Shown: one piece after another, positions 28,871-37,716 of the stretch
Numbering within the stretch: the first letter of the stretch is position 1
Layout: every line of letters starts with the position of its first letter
NCBI GenBank assembly: GCA_021390615.1
Contig: JAJEJU010000025.1
Coordinates: forward strand, 124,001 to 188,000
DNA from: Rhodanobacteraceae bacterium ZG21-1
GTDB taxonomy: Bacteria > Pseudomonadota > Gammaproteobacteria > Xanthomonadales > Rhodanobacteraceae
DNA: 64,000 bases
Direction of reading: 5' to 3'
The notes under the pieces: model-generated
The model's database searches: none
Told to the model about the DNA's origin: nothing
Seen by the model: the letters and a program-made list of their open reading frames with translations, nothing else
Translations under genes and position numbers: made by a program

Positions 28871-29863
28871 TCAGGCGCTGCGGTCCGAGCGCACCGCCCG
28901 CATCGCCTGCTCGTCGCCGGCCGCCTCGCGGCCGGTGATCCAGCCGCACAGCGCGATGCCCAGGGTGATCGCCACCGCGCCCAGCGCGGCGAAACCGTGC
29001 GGCCACGGCTCGTCGAGCAGGCTTGCGCCGAGCAGCATGGTGAACAGCAATTCGACCGCCTGCATGGCCTCGACCGCCGCCAGCGCGGCCGGCTGCCTGC
29101 GCACCATGCCGGTGGCGCGAAAGAACAGGATGGTCGCGATCACGCCCGAGGACAGCGCCACGCCGCCGGCCAACCAGACCTCGCGCCAGCTCGGCAGGCC
29201 CACGCTCCACCAGGTCAGCAGCGCGAGCAGCCACCACAGCGGCCAGCTGCACAAGGTCATGCCGAACACGCGCTGCACTGCATGAATGGTGTGGCGGCTG
29301 CGCTCCAGATGCAGCAGCAGCATGCGATTGCCCAGCGGATAGGCGAACGCAGCGAGCACCACCGCACCGACCGCCAGCCAGTCGCGCGCATGCAGCGGAC
29401 CAGGCGCATGCCCCCATTGCAGGGCGAACACGCCGGCCACGATCAGTGCGCCGATGGCCAGCGTGGGCCAGGCCAGCCGGGCGCGCGCATCGCGGTAGAT
29501 CAGCGGCGCCAGTAAGGGTCCCGCCAGCACGGTGGTCTGGAAACTGCCGCCCACCAGCCACGACGGCCCGCTGCTGGCTGCCCAGGTCAGCGCGACGCCG
29601 AACAGCACGAAGCCCACGCTGCTCCACAGCAGCCAGGTCCGCGCATGTGCGCGCAGCTCCGCGGGCAGCTCGCCCAGGCCACCTTGCCAGGGCAGGACCA
29701 GGGCCAGCAGCGGCAGCGTGATCAGGTAGCGCAGGATCACCGCCCAGGCCCAGTGGCCGCCGCCGGCGACCAGGCTGCGATTGAGGACATAGGTGAGCGT
29801 GAAGAACAGCGCCGCGCAGATCGCCAGTCCTACCGCGGCTAGAGCATTCGAGCGCAAAGGCAT
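28871..29863 (-). CDS. DMT-superfamily exporter (EmrE-like, 10 TM)
   Basis: 330 residues with ten membrane helices in two five-helix repeats, a plan of the multidrug-resistance-efflux (PF13536-type) branch of EamA-like carriers. The Trp-rich segments FTLTYVLNRSLVAGGGHWAW and ALTWAASSGPSWLVGGSFQT are typical. The ATG at 29863 is preferred to a TTG six codons upstream. The short cytoplasmic tail after the last helix is charged. It faces the isomerase gene tail-to-tail. The exported compound is unknown. Confidence 0.87.
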   Translation of the reverse strand: MPLRSNALAAVGLAICAALFFTLTYVLNRSLVAGGGHWAWAVILRYLITLPLLALVLPWQGGLGELPAELRAHARTWLLWSSVGFVLFGVALTWAASSGPSWLVGGSFQTTVLAGPLLAPLIYRDARARLAWPTLAIGALIVAGVFALQWGHAPGPLHARDWLAVGAVVLAAFAYPLGNRMLLLHLERSRHTIHAVQRVFGMTLCSWPLWWLLALLTWWSVGLPSWREVWLAGGVALSSGVIATILFFRATGMVRRQPAALAAVEAMQAVELLFTMLLGASLLDEPWPHGFAALGAVAITLGIALCGWITGREAAGDEQAMRAVRSDRSA

Positions 29864-30088
29864 CTGGCCAGTTAGGGACAATCGGCCTCGTGTGTCAAAT
29901 CGGCACGGCGCATGCCTGTCCCGTCATCCCCTCGCACTTCGCGCCCAGATGATCGACGGACGCCGATGCCTGCATCGCCTGGCCATCGCCTTGCGAAGAA
30001 CTGCCATGCCCTGCCTGTTCGCCTCGGAGCTGTCCTTCGTTGCCGGCGAATCGGCAAGCGCCGCCGCATCGCGATCGACCGCAACAGC

Positions 30089-31453
30089 TCAGGCCGGCTT
30101 GGGCACTGCCGGCAACCGCAAGCGCACCTCGAGTCCACCGCCGGCGGCGTTCTGCGCCTGGATCTCGCCGCCGTGAACCTTCATCACCCGCTTGACGATG
30201 GCCAGGCCGAGACCGTGCCCTTCGGCACGCACCGCATTGCTGCCGCGGTAGAACGGCCGGAACATCGCCTCCAGCTCGGCCTCGGGCACGCCGGGGCCGT
30301 GGTCGCGGATGCACAGTTCGACCGCGCCGGGCGCGCTCCACAGCGACAGCTCGACCGCACTGCCCGCCGGGCTGAACTTGATCGCGTTGGCGATCAGGTT
30401 GTCCAGCGCGCGCTCGAGCAGCATGGCGCTGCCCAGCACCGTGGCCGGCACGCTATGCAGCAATTCCAACCCGACGCCGCGCGAACGCGCCTCCAGCTCG
30501 GCCTGCCGCACGCAATCACGCAGCAGCTCGTCCAGCGGCACCGGCTCCTGATTCATGCCGGGCAGGCCGCCCTCCAGCCGCGACAGCGCCAGCATCTCGC
30601 CGGTCATCCGATCCAGCCGGCCGATCTCCTGCTCGGCCTGGCGGAAATAAGCTTCGGCCTCGGCGGCATCGCCGCTGCGCTGGGCGAAATCGAGGATCAG
30701 GTGCAGCCGCGCCAGCGGCGAACGCAGTTCGTGGGACAGGTCCTGCAGCACGCCGCGATCGTGCGCGACCAGCGCTTCGATGCGTTCGGCCATGGCGTCG
30801 AAGTCGCGCGCCAGCTGGCCCAGCTCGGTGGGCGTGGCGCCGCCCTGGGCGCCGACGCGCGCCGAGAGCTCGCCGGCAGTCATGCGCCGGGTGGCGTCGC
30901 GCAGGGCTTCCACCGGCTTGGCCACGCTGCGCGCCACCCACCAGCCGATCAGGCCGATGAACAGCAGCGACAGCAGGCCCTGCACCACCAGCAGGATCTT
31001 CTCGCGCGTCTGCGGGCGCAAACGCGCATGGGTGCGGCTCAAGGCCACCAGCTGGCGCGTCTTGCCGTCCTTGCCGGTGACTTGCTGCACGGCCACGTAC
31101 ATGCCCGGCCAAGGCTGCAGCACCAGGTCGCGGCCACCCTGCAGCCAGTCGGGCAAGGCGCTCTGGATGCTGCCGAACAGACGGATCGGATACAGCGGCT
31201 GGCCGTCCTCGTACAGGGTCGCCTCGATGCCTTCGTGTCGCTGCTGTATCGACCACTCGCCCAGCGCGGCCGAGCCGCCCTGCTCGTAGGCCTGGCTGGC
31301 GCCCTGCGCCAACCCGTCCCAGTTGATCTCGACCGCGGTGGTGTACTCGATGAAGCTGCGAGTCAAGAAGCCGCCGAGGAACAGCACCAGCAGGTTGGCC
31401 AGGCAGAACCACAGCAGCAGGCGCCAGTACAGCGAGCCCTTGAACGGATTCAT
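30089..31453 (-). CDS. cpxA: CpxA-like sensor histidine kinase
   Basis: 454 residues: TM1 about 11-30, a periplasmic loop of about 120 residues, TM2 about 152-174, HAMP linker, then DHp helix with LQDLSHELRSPLARL (phospho-acceptor His241). The ATPase domain has an N box (ALDNLIANAIKF), G1 (DHGPGVPE) and G2 (GHGLGLAIV). It is an inner-membrane sensor of envelope state. Its ATG overlaps the stop of the regulator gene by four bases, so both are made together. A CpxR-type box and a Spy-like chaperone gene lie next to the operon, which is why the Cpx label is used; orthology itself is inferred. Confidence 0.88.
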   Translation of the reverse strand: MNPFKGSLYWRLLLWFCLANLLVLFLGGFLTRSFIEYTTAVEINWDGLAQGASQAYEQGGSAALGEWSIQQRHEGIEATLYEDGQPLYPIRLFGSIQSALPDWLQGGRDLVLQPWPGMYVAVQQVTGKDGKTRQLVALSRTHARLRPQTREKILLVVQGLLSLLFIGLIGWWVARSVAKPVEALRDATRRMTAGELSARVGAQGGATPTELGQLARDFDAMAERIEALVAHDRGVLQDLSHELRSPLARLHLILDFAQRSGDAAEAEAYFRQAEQEIGRLDRMTGEMLALSRLEGGLPGMNQEPVPLDELLRDCVRQAELEARSRGVGLELLHSVPATVLGSAMLLERALDNLIANAIKFSPAGSAVELSLWSAPGAVELCIRDHGPGVPEAELEAMFRPFYRGSNAVRAEGHGLGLAIVKRVMKVHGGEIQAQNAAGGGLEVRLRLPAVPKPA

Positions 31454-32139
31454 GCCGGCCCCGCCACCAGCACGTAACCGGCGCCACGCACCGACTCGAT
31501 CCGCGGCGACTGCATCGAGGCCTCCGCCAGCTTGTGGCGCAGACGGCTGACGTGCACGTCGATGCTGCGGTCGAAGCGCTCCAGCTCGCGCCCCAGCGCG
31601 CTGCGCGTGAGCACCGCCTTGTCGACCAGTTCGCCGGCTCGCTGCGCCAGCGCCAGCAGCAGCAGGAATTCCGCCCCGGTCAGCGACAGCTCGTGCTCGC
31701 CGACGTAGGCACGACGCTCGGCCGGCAGCAGGCGCAACAGGCCCAGCTCCAGCGTGCCGGGATTGCCGCCCGGGGTGTTGCGCCGCAGCTGCGCGCGCAC
31801 CCGCGCCAGCAGTTCGCGCGGCAGGCAGGGCTTGGCCAGGTAGTCGTCGGCGCCCAGCTCGAGGCCGACCACCCGGTCCACCGGCTCGCCGCGCGCGGAC
31901 AGCATGATGACCGGCAGGCGGTATTGCTGGCGCAGCTCGCGCAGGGTCGCCAGGCCGTCGCGCCCCGGCATCATCACGTCGAGGATCAGCAGGTCCGGCC
32001 GCTGCGCCGGATTCTGCAGCTGCGCCAGCGCAGCGTCGCCGTCGTGGACTACGTCGACCACGAAGCCTTCGCGCTGCAGGTATTCGGCCAGCAGCCCGGT
32101 CAGGGCGCGGTCGTCGTCGACGAGCAGGATTCTGGACAT
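31450..32139 (-). CDS. cpxR: CpxR-like OmpR-family response regulator
   Basis: 229 residues. The receiver domain has the acidic pocket VDDD, phospho-acceptor Asp54 (LLILDVMMPG) and the Lys of LAKPCLPRELL. The winged-helix DNA-binding domain ends with RSIDVHVSRLRHKL and ESVRGAGYVLV. The start is the ATG at 32139, giving MSRILLVDDD. The gene reads divergently from the Spy-like chaperone. The perfect GTAAA-N5-GTAAA repeat between them lies 65 bp before this gene, which fits autoregulation plus activation of the chaperone. Confidence 0.9.
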   Translation of the reverse strand: MSRILLVDDDRALTGLLAEYLQREGFVVDVVHDGDAALAQLQNPAQRPDLLILDVMMPGRDGLATLRELRQQYRLPVIMLSARGEPVDRVVGLELGADDYLAKPCLPRELLARVRAQLRRNTPGGNPGTLELGLLRLLPAERRAYVGEHELSLTGAEFLLLLALAQRAGELVDKAVLTRSALGRELERFDRSIDVHVSRLRHKLAEASMQSPRIESVRGAGYVLVAGPA

Positions 32140-32203
32140 GGCACCCGTGGATAGCTTGAGAACCCGCCCATTCAAACCCGGCAGAAAATGAACAGGCAGG
32201 CTC

Positions 32204-32218
32204 TTTACGCATCTTTAC
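32204..32218 (-). promoter_or_regulatory. CpxR-type box GTAAA-N5-GTAAA
   Basis: TTTACGCATCTTTAC on the plus strand reads GTAAAGATGCGTAAA on the minus strand, an exact match to the direct repeat recognised by CpxR in enterobacteria. It sits 65 bp from the regulator start and 81 bp from the chaperone start, within the divergent promoter. Confidence 0.8.
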
Positions 32219-32298
32219 GTTTCTGCAAAGAACATACACGCGCCCATGTCGTCAAATATCTCGCAAGTTCACTCCCCCAACGACTGAGGTAAGACATC

Positions 32299-32802
32299 AT
32301 GCGCAAGAGCACCTTTCTCGGCCTGGCCCTCGCTTCGGCGCTGACCATCGGTTCCTTCAGCGCGTTCGCGCAGCCTGGCTTCGGCGGCCCCGGCGGCTGG
32401 CACGGCCATCACCACGGCGACTTCGGCGGCTTCCAGCAGCTCAACCTGAGCGACGCCCAGAAGGCCAGCATCAAGCAGATCGTCAAGGGCAGCTTCCAGC
32501 AGAACAAGAGCCAGTTCCAGGCCCTGCACCAGCAGCGCGAAGCCTTCGAGGCGCTCTCGCCGACCTCGTCCGGCTACCAGGCCGCCGCCAACAGCCTGGC
32601 CCAGGCCGAAGCCAGCGCCGCCCAGGCCCGCACGCTGCAGCGCGCCAGCATCCGCGCGCAGATCTATGCCGTGCTGACCCCGGCCCAGCAGTCGCAGCTG
32701 GCCACGCTGAAGGCGCAGCGCGCCCAGCAGAAGCAGCAGTGGGAACAGTTCCGCGCCCAGCAGAAGGCGGCTTCCACCACCCAGCAGAGCTCGGGCCAGT
32801 AA
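32299..32802 (+). CDS. Spy/CpxP-family periplasmic chaperone
   Basis: The 167-residue protein starts with a signal peptide (LGLALASALTIGSFSAFAQ) and a Gly/His-rich linker. The mature part is an extended helical, Gln-rich protein with LNLSDAQKASIKQIVKG and the LTPAQQSQL element, equivalents of the LTxxQ motifs of Spy and CpxP. These cradle-shaped dimers bind unfolded periplasmic proteins without ATP, and CpxP also damps its kinase. The divergent CpxAR-like pair and the box between them make it a regulon member. A strong terminator follows 32 bp after the stop. Confidence 0.9.
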   Translation: MRKSTFLGLALASALTIGSFSAFAQPGFGGPGGWHGHHHGDFGGFQQLNLSDAQKASIKQIVKGSFQQNKSQFQALHQQREAFEALSPTSSGYQAAANSLAQAEASAAQARTLQRASIRAQIYAVLTPAQQSQLATLKAQRAQQKQQWEQFRAQQKAASTTQQSSGQ

Positions 32803-32834
32803 GAGCCTGACCACCTGATCGTCTCCATGACGAC

Positions 32835-32870
32835 GGCCGCGCCAGACTTTCGGCGCGGCCGTTTTTCTTT
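32835..32870 (+). terminator. Rho-independent terminator of the Spy-like gene
   Basis: GGCCGCGCC / GGCGCGGCC forms a perfect 9-bp stem with an 8-base loop, followed by GTTTTTCTTT. Confidence 0.9.
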
Positions 32871-32921
32871 GGGTGCCGCGTACGTCGTCGCCACGCGATA
32901 CGTAAACCGCCAGGGCGACGC

Positions 32922-33758
32922 TCAGCCAGCTGCGGCCAGTCGCCTGACCGGCCCGGCCAGCCAGGCCCGGATGTCCGGCAGCAGCGAGGCCTCCAGGTTG
33001 GCGTGATGCCCGGCATCCGGCACCACCTGCAGGCGTGAACCGCGAATGCCTTCGGCCAACCGCGTCGACAGTTCCAGCACCTCGGGCTGATCCTCGCCGC
33101 CGACCAGCAAGAAGGCAGGCACCTCGATCTCGTGCAGGCGCTGCAACGCCGAAGGCTGCGGTGTGCTCTGATCCTGCGCGGCACGCGTCCAGTAGCTGGA
33201 CTCGCGGCGGAACAGCCGCGAGCTCATCACCTGTACCTGGCGTCGTACCGCCGCATCCACCTCGTCCGGCCCGCGCCGGGGACCGTCGGTGAAGGCCCGC
33301 AGCGAACTGTCGATCAGGCCGGGCACATCGAAGGTATGCAGGGCCTGCAGGAAGGCCCGCGCGGCCGGCGTGCGATCGGCGAACTGGCCCCAGTAGCCGG
33401 CGCCGACGAAGATCAGGGCACTCACCCGCTGCGGCTGCTCCAGCACGAAATCCAGCGCCGTCGCCGCACCGCCCGAGCACGCCAGCAAGGCGGTGCGCTC
33501 GATGCCGCAGGCGTCCAGCACCGCAGCCAGATCGCGATGATGCGCATACGCGCCCGGCGCGATCTCCGAACGGCCGAAGCCGCGGGCGTCGTAGCGCAGC
33601 ACGCGATGCGTGCCGGCCAGGGCGGCAAACTCCCGCTCCCATTGCCCGCTGTCGACCAGGAAGCCGTGCAGCAAGGTGATCGCCTCGCCCTCGCCGACCT
33701 CCTCGGCATACAGGCGCGCATGATCGACATCGACGAAGCGCTGGCGGGTCTCGGACAT
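32922..33758 (-). CDS. Alpha/beta hydrolase
   Basis: 278 residues with the alpha/beta-hydrolase order: oxyanion HG (LLHGFLVDSGQW), RYDARGFGRSE, the nucleophile elbow ACSGGAATALDF (Ser in C-S-G-G, a variant of G-x-S-x-G), the acid region LVGGEDQPEV and the final His in VVPDAGHHANLE. A small-molecule esterase, lactonase or haloperoxidase-like activity is possible. It is the last gene of a same-strand cluster with an ABM monooxygenase and two aldo/keto reductases, so its substrate may be a quinone- or carbonyl-derived compound. Confidence 0.88.
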   Translation of the reverse strand: MSETRQRFVDVDHARLYAEEVGEGEAITLLHGFLVDSGQWEREFAALAGTHRVLRYDARGFGRSEIAPGAYAHHRDLAAVLDACGIERTALLACSGGAATALDFVLEQPQRVSALIFVGAGYWGQFADRTPAARAFLQALHTFDVPGLIDSSLRAFTDGPRRGPDEVDAAVRRQVQVMSSRLFRRESSYWTRAAQDQSTPQPSALQRLHEIEVPAFLLVGGEDQPEVLELSTRLAEGIRGSRLQVVPDAGHHANLEASLLPDIRAWLAGPVRRLAAAG

Positions 33759-33836
33759 GACGGGTTCCTCGTACGCATGAAGATGGAAGTGAACGACGAC
33801 GCCCGACCGTCCATCGGCGGCCGGGCGTCGCCTGGC

Positions 33837-34160
33837 TCAGGCCTGCGCCTGCCCAGCGCTGGCCTCGAGCGGCATCGCGTAGCGCTCAAAGCGCAACTCT
33901 CCGGCCAGCACTTCGTGGCTGCCGGCGACGAACTGCCGCAGATGCGGCATGCCGTAGTGCGCCTCAAGGTCGGCCGGCGAGCGCCACTGCTCGTAGGCCA
34001 TCCACACCGCGGGATGGCTGGCCGAGCGGTGCAGCTCGAAGCGCAGGCAGCCGGGCTCGGCGCGGGTAGGCACCATCAGCGCATGCAGGCGCCGGCCCAG
34101 CTCGTCTTCCTGCCCTGGCTTCGCGGTGGCGACGGCGAGCATGGCGAAGGCTTCGTTCAT
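33837..34160 (-). CDS. Antibiotic biosynthesis monooxygenase (ABM) domain protein
   Basis: The 107-residue single-domain protein has the dimeric ferredoxin-like ABM fold: FAMLAVATAKPGQEDEL as strand 1 and helix 1, RAEPGCLRFELHRS and VWMAYEQWRSPADLEAHYGMPHL as the core with the conserved Glu/Trp and His. YgiN-type members oxidise quinols and others act as cofactor-free monooxygenases. It sits between the hydrolase and the aldo/keto reductase, with 38 bp to the latter, which suggests a shared quinone/carbonyl detoxification unit. Confidence 0.9.
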   Translation of the reverse strand: MNEAFAMLAVATAKPGQEDELGRRLHALMVPTRAEPGCLRFELHRSASHPAVWMAYEQWRSPADLEAHYGMPHLRQFVAGSHEVLAGELRFERYAMPLEASAGQAQA

Positions 34161-34197
34161 GGCGTTCTCCGCAAGCGAGGGGGATGCCGCAGCGCGC

Positions 34198-35316
34198 TCA
34201 ACGGCTGGCCTTGATGTCGCGCGGGGGCACCGCGGGGACGAACGCCGGCGGCGCGTAGCCGGCCGGCTTGTCGCCCACCGCCGTGCCGCCGTGCAGGCGG
34301 GTCTGCTGTGCGTCGGCGAACATGTAGTACGGGAACGGCCGCTCCGGTGCGCTGGCCGCGTCGAGCCGAGCGCGAAGCTCAGCCGGCAGTTCGAAATCCA
34401 GCGCGGCCAGATTGGCGTCCAACTGCTCCAGCTTGGTCGCACCGATGATCACCGAGGCGATGCCCGGCTGGGTTGCCGCCCAGTTCAGCGCCACCTTGGC
34501 CATGCTCTGCCCGGCGTCCTTGGCCACCTGCTCCAGCGCGGCGACGATGCGCCAGTTGCGTTCGGTGAAGCGCTCGAAACCCGGAGCCGCCGCGACCTTG
34601 GCGAGACGGCCGTCGCCGCTGCCACCGCCCTCGCTGGGCCGGTACTTGCCCGACAGCAGGCCCATCGCCAGCGGACTCCAGGCCGTGATGCCCATGCCCA
34701 GCTGCTGCGCCAGCGGCACGAACTCGTGCTCGATGTGCCGCTCGGCCAGCGAATACTCCAGCTGCAGGTTCACCAGCAGCGACAGCGCGTGCGCCTCGGC
34801 GAAGGTCTGCGCCCGCGCGGCGTACCAGGCCGGCACGTCGGACAGGCCGCCGTGGCGGATCTTGCCGGCGCGCACCAGGTCGTCCAGCGTGCGCACCACT
34901 TCCTCGGCCGGAGTGACGCGATCCCAGGTGTGCAGCAGATACAAGTCGATGTAGTCCGTGCGCAGGCGGCGCAGCGAACCCTCCACCGCACGCATGATGT
35001 TCTTGCGCCCGTTGCCACCGGCGTTGGGATTGCCGGGCTGGGCGTTGTAGCTGAACTTGGTGGTCAGCACCACGCGGTCGCGCACGCCGGCCTGCTCGAT
35101 GAACTTGCCCAGCATGGTCTCGCTGGTGCCCTCGGTGTAGAGGTCGGCGGTGTCGATGAAGTTGCCGCCGGCGTCCAGGTAGCGATCGAACATCGCGCGC
35201 GCGGTGTCCTCCGCAGCGCCCCAGCCCCAGTCGTCGCCGAAGGTCATGGTGCCGAGCGCGAGGCGGCTGACGCGCAGGCCGGAGCGACCCAGGGTGTAGT
35301 ACTGATCGAGTGCCAT
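34198..35316 (-). CDS. Aldo/keto reductase 1
   Basis: 372 residues. The (beta/alpha)8 NADPH enzyme shows GGNFIDTADLY (catalytic Asp and Tyr), VLTTKFSYN (Lys), YIDLYLLHTWD (His) and the cofactor segment IIGATKLEQLDANLAAL. The C-terminal extension of about 40 residues is longer than in its neighbour. It is a close paralog of the next gene upstream and shares its N-terminus LGRSGLRVSRL, followed by TFGDDWGWGA here and TFGEDWGWGA there. Reduction of aldehydes or ketones in the cytoplasm is expected. Regulation is probably by the divergent LysR gene beyond the second reductase. Confidence 0.92.
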   Translation of the reverse strand: MALDQYYTLGRSGLRVSRLALGTMTFGDDWGWGAAEDTARAMFDRYLDAGGNFIDTADLYTEGTSETMLGKFIEQAGVRDRVVLTTKFSYNAQPGNPNAGGNGRKNIMRAVEGSLRRLRTDYIDLYLLHTWDRVTPAEEVVRTLDDLVRAGKIRHGGLSDVPAWYAARAQTFAEAHALSLLVNLQLEYSLAERHIEHEFVPLAQQLGMGITAWSPLAMGLLSGKYRPSEGGGSGDGRLAKVAAAPGFERFTERNWRIVAALEQVAKDAGQSMAKVALNWAATQPGIASVIIGATKLEQLDANLAALDFELPAELRARLDAASAPERPFPYYMFADAQQTRLHGGTAVGDKPAGYAPPAFVPAVPPRDIKASR

Positions 35317-35393
35317 GGTCGGATTTCCTTGTGAGGCTGTGGGGTCGTGAGATCGTGGGGTCGTGGGATGGCGGAATCGTGGCTCGGCGTCGG

Positions 35394-36455
35394 TCAGAGC
35401 AGGCGGCGCACGCTCGCACCGCCGAACAGCACGTGCTCGGTCTGCGGCAGCTGCATGAAGTCGTGCGGAAAGCCCAGCTCGATCGCGCTGGCCTGGTCGA
35501 GCCTGCGGCGCTGTTCGTCGCTGAACTCGACTTCCAGCGCACCGAGGTTGTCCTCGAACTGCTTCAGGCTGCGCGCGCCGATGATCGGGCCGGTCACCAC
35601 CGGATCGAGCAGGGTCCAGGCCAGCGCGACCTGGGCCGGCGAACGTCCCACCTCGGCGGCGACCTGTTTCACCGTCTCGGCGATCGCCAGTGCGCGCGGC
35701 GTCAGCATGCCGATCGCGGCGATCACGTCCTTGCGCGTGCCGCCGCTGCCGACCGTGCGGCCCTGGTGGGCGAGGTCGGCCTCAGCGTACTTGCCGGTAA
35801 GGACGCCGCCGGCCAGCGGCGACCAGGCCAGCACGCCCAGGCCGAGTTCCCTGGCCATCGGCAGCAGTTCGCGTTCCGGCGTGCGCTCGGCCAGGTTGTA
35901 CTGGATCTGCAAGGCCACCAGCGGCGACCAGCCGCGCAGATCGGCCAGGGTCTGCATGCGTGCGACCTGCCACGCCGGAGTGTCGGAGATGCCGGCATAA
36001 AGCACCTTGCCCGCGCGCACCAGATCGTCGAAGCCGCGCATCACTTCCTCGATCGGGGTCAGTCCGTCCCAGATGTGCAGGTACAGCAGGTCGATGTAGT
36101 CGGTATCCAGCCGGCGCAGGCTCGCTTCCACCGAGCGCAGCATGTTCTTGCGGTGATTGCCGCCGCTGTTGGGATCGCCCGGCCGCATGTGCAGCGAATA
36201 CTTGCTGGCCAGCACCAGCTCTTCGCGCTTGCCGGCCATGAACTGGCCGAGCAGGCGCTCGGAGCTGCCGCCGGTGTAGAAGTTCGCGGTGTCGATGAAG
36301 TTGCCGCCGCGCGCCACATAGGCGTCGAAGATGCGGCGCGATTCGTCCGCGTCGGCGCCCCAGCCCCAGTCTTCGCCGAAGGTCATCGCACCCAGCGAAA
36401 GTCGGCTGACGCGCAGGCCGGAACGGCCCAGGGTGACGTATTGATCGAGTGACAT
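35394..36455 (-). CDS. Aldo/keto reductase 2
   Basis: 353 residues with the same catalytic tetrad: GGNFIDTANFY, LVLASKYSLH, YIDLLYLHIWD, and the NADPH segment IIGARSLKQFEDNLGAL. It starts the operon, 121 bp from the divergent LysR gene, and is followed after 77 bp by aldo/keto reductase 1. Between the two genes short GTGGGGTCGTG repeats occur, probably without function. The pair arose by tandem duplication followed by divergence, since the active site and N-terminus are conserved while the C-termini differ. Confidence 0.92.
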   Translation of the reverse strand: MSLDQYVTLGRSGLRVSRLSLGAMTFGEDWGWGADADESRRIFDAYVARGGNFIDTANFYTGGSSERLLGQFMAGKREELVLASKYSLHMRPGDPNSGGNHRKNMLRSVEASLRRLDTDYIDLLYLHIWDGLTPIEEVMRGFDDLVRAGKVLYAGISDTPAWQVARMQTLADLRGWSPLVALQIQYNLAERTPERELLPMARELGLGVLAWSPLAGGVLTGKYAEADLAHQGRTVGSGGTRKDVIAAIGMLTPRALAIAETVKQVAAEVGRSPAQVALAWTLLDPVVTGPIIGARSLKQFEDNLGALEVEFSDEQRRRLDQASAIELGFPHDFMQLPQTEHVLFGGASVRRLL

Positions 36456-36497
36456 GACAGGCTCCTCGGTGGTCGATGGAGCCAGTCTGCGCCTTGC

Positions 36498-36550
36498 GAT
36501 TAGGCGGAAAAACCACGAACATCTTGATAGCTTATTAAGTTCACCTAATC
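36498..36550. promoter_or_regulatory. LysR-type operator region
   Basis: GATTAGG (36498-36504) and its reverse complement CCTAATC (36544-36550) flank a nearly perfect dyad CTTGATA-GCT-TATTAAG (36523-36539). The region is strikingly AT-rich and lies between the aldo/keto reductase operon and its divergent LysR gene. Confidence 0.65.
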
Positions 36551-36576
36551 AATAGAGCAGGATCAACAGAGCAGGC

Positions 36577-37488
36577 ATGCGCGACGACTACGCCCTGCGC
36601 GCCTTCCGCGCGATCGCCGAGCACGGCAGCTTCACTCGTGCCGCGGCGGCGATGGACGTCACCGCCTCCGCGCTGAGCCAGACCCTGCAGCAACTGGAGC
36701 GCCAGTTCGGCACCCGGCTGCTTCAGCGCAGCACGCGCCGGGTCGGCCTCACCGAAGCCGGCCGCGAGCTGTTGCAGCGGATCGCCCCCGCGCTCAACGA
36801 ACTCGACGCGGCGATGGACGCGCTGCGCCAACACGGCGGTCGGCCCGGCGGCCTGCTGCGGCTGACCGTGCCGGACGTGGCGACCACCTCGCTGCTGGAC
36901 CCGCTGCTGGGCGAGTTCATGCTGCGCTGGCCCGAGGTGCGCCTGGACATCCATGTCGACAATGCGCTGAGCGACCTGATCGCGGAAGGCTTCGACGCCG
37001 GCATCCGCCTCGGCGAGCGCCTGCAGCGCGACATGGTGGCGGTGCCGGTGAGCGGGCCGATCCGTTCGCTGGTGGTGGGCTCGCCCGCCTATTTCGCACG
37101 GCACGGGAAGCCGCGCCAGCCGCGCGAACTGGAAACGCACAATTGCGTGAACTTCCGCCACGTCAGCAGCCGTGCGCTGTACCGCTGGGAGTTCGCGCAC
37201 AAGCAAGGGCCGAACAAGGGACGCTGGTTCGAGATCGCGGTGAACGGCAGCCTGATCGTCAACAACATCCCGCTGGCGCTGCGCGCCGCGCTGGCCGGCG
37301 TGGGCCTGGCCAACATCCTGGAGCCGCACGTGCGCGAAGCGCTCGCTGACGGCAGGCTGGAAAGCGTGCTGGACGACTGGCTGCCACCGTTCGACGGTTT
37401 CTACCTGTATTACCCGAGCCGCTTCCAGGTGCCGCCGAAGCTGCGCGTGTTCATCGACTTCCTGCGCGAATCGACGCGGGTGGGCTAG
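36577..37488 (+). CDS. LysR-family transcriptional regulator
   Basis: 303 residues: helix-turn-helix AFRAIAEHGSFTRAAAAMDV and SALSQTLQQLERQFGTRLLQ, then RSTRRVGLTEAG, then an effector domain (LLRLTVPDVATTSLLDPLL onward). It belongs to the CrgA/YafC-like branch that often governs adjacent aldo/keto reductases and quinone stress genes. It is divergent from the two reductase genes, with dyad sites between. GCAGG precedes the ATG. Confidence 0.93.
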   Translation: MRDDYALRAFRAIAEHGSFTRAAAAMDVTASALSQTLQQLERQFGTRLLQRSTRRVGLTEAGRELLQRIAPALNELDAAMDALRQHGGRPGGLLRLTVPDVATTSLLDPLLGEFMLRWPEVRLDIHVDNALSDLIAEGFDAGIRLGERLQRDMVAVPVSGPIRSLVVGSPAYFARHGKPRQPRELETHNCVNFRHVSSRALYRWEFAHKQGPNKGRWFEIAVNGSLIVNNIPLALRAALAGVGLANILEPHVREALADGRLESVLDDWLPPFDGFYLYYPSRFQVPPKLRVFIDFLRESTRVG

Positions 37489-37582
37489 CGCATATTCGCG
37501 TCGTGGCCTGGGCCAATCCTTGGCCGTAGGGCGTGCGAGCCATGACGCGAGCGCTTCGGGCCCAAGGCATGCATCGCGCGTG

Positions 37583-37668
37583 CCCTCACCCATCCTGCAG
37601 GTTTCATCTGGAAACCAGCGGCCGGAGCACCTGCAAATGCAAAGCGGCGCCGTTCGAGGCCCAACGCC
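37583..37668. repeat. Diverged repeat, copy 1
   Basis: About 85 bp beginning CCCTCACCCAT resemble 37746-37826. The core GGTTTCATCTGGAAACCAG forms a 6-bp hairpin GGTTTC/GAAACC, and the right end CGTTCGAGGCCCAACGCC matches CGCTCGAGGCTCAGCGCC of the other copy. Confidence 0.55.
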
Positions 37669-37716
37669 GCACGCGTCATTCCTTCGCGCCAGACGTGTGA
37701 GCAGCGGCGCGACCGA

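Noticed and set aside
31454-32239. Kinase frame extended upstream of 31453
   Set aside because: This part is the regulator gene read in another frame; the transmembrane start is at 31453.
35317-35393. GTGGGGTCGTG short repeats between the aldo/keto reductase genes
   Set aside because: Two or three imperfect units in G-rich DNA; too short and irregular for a site or array.
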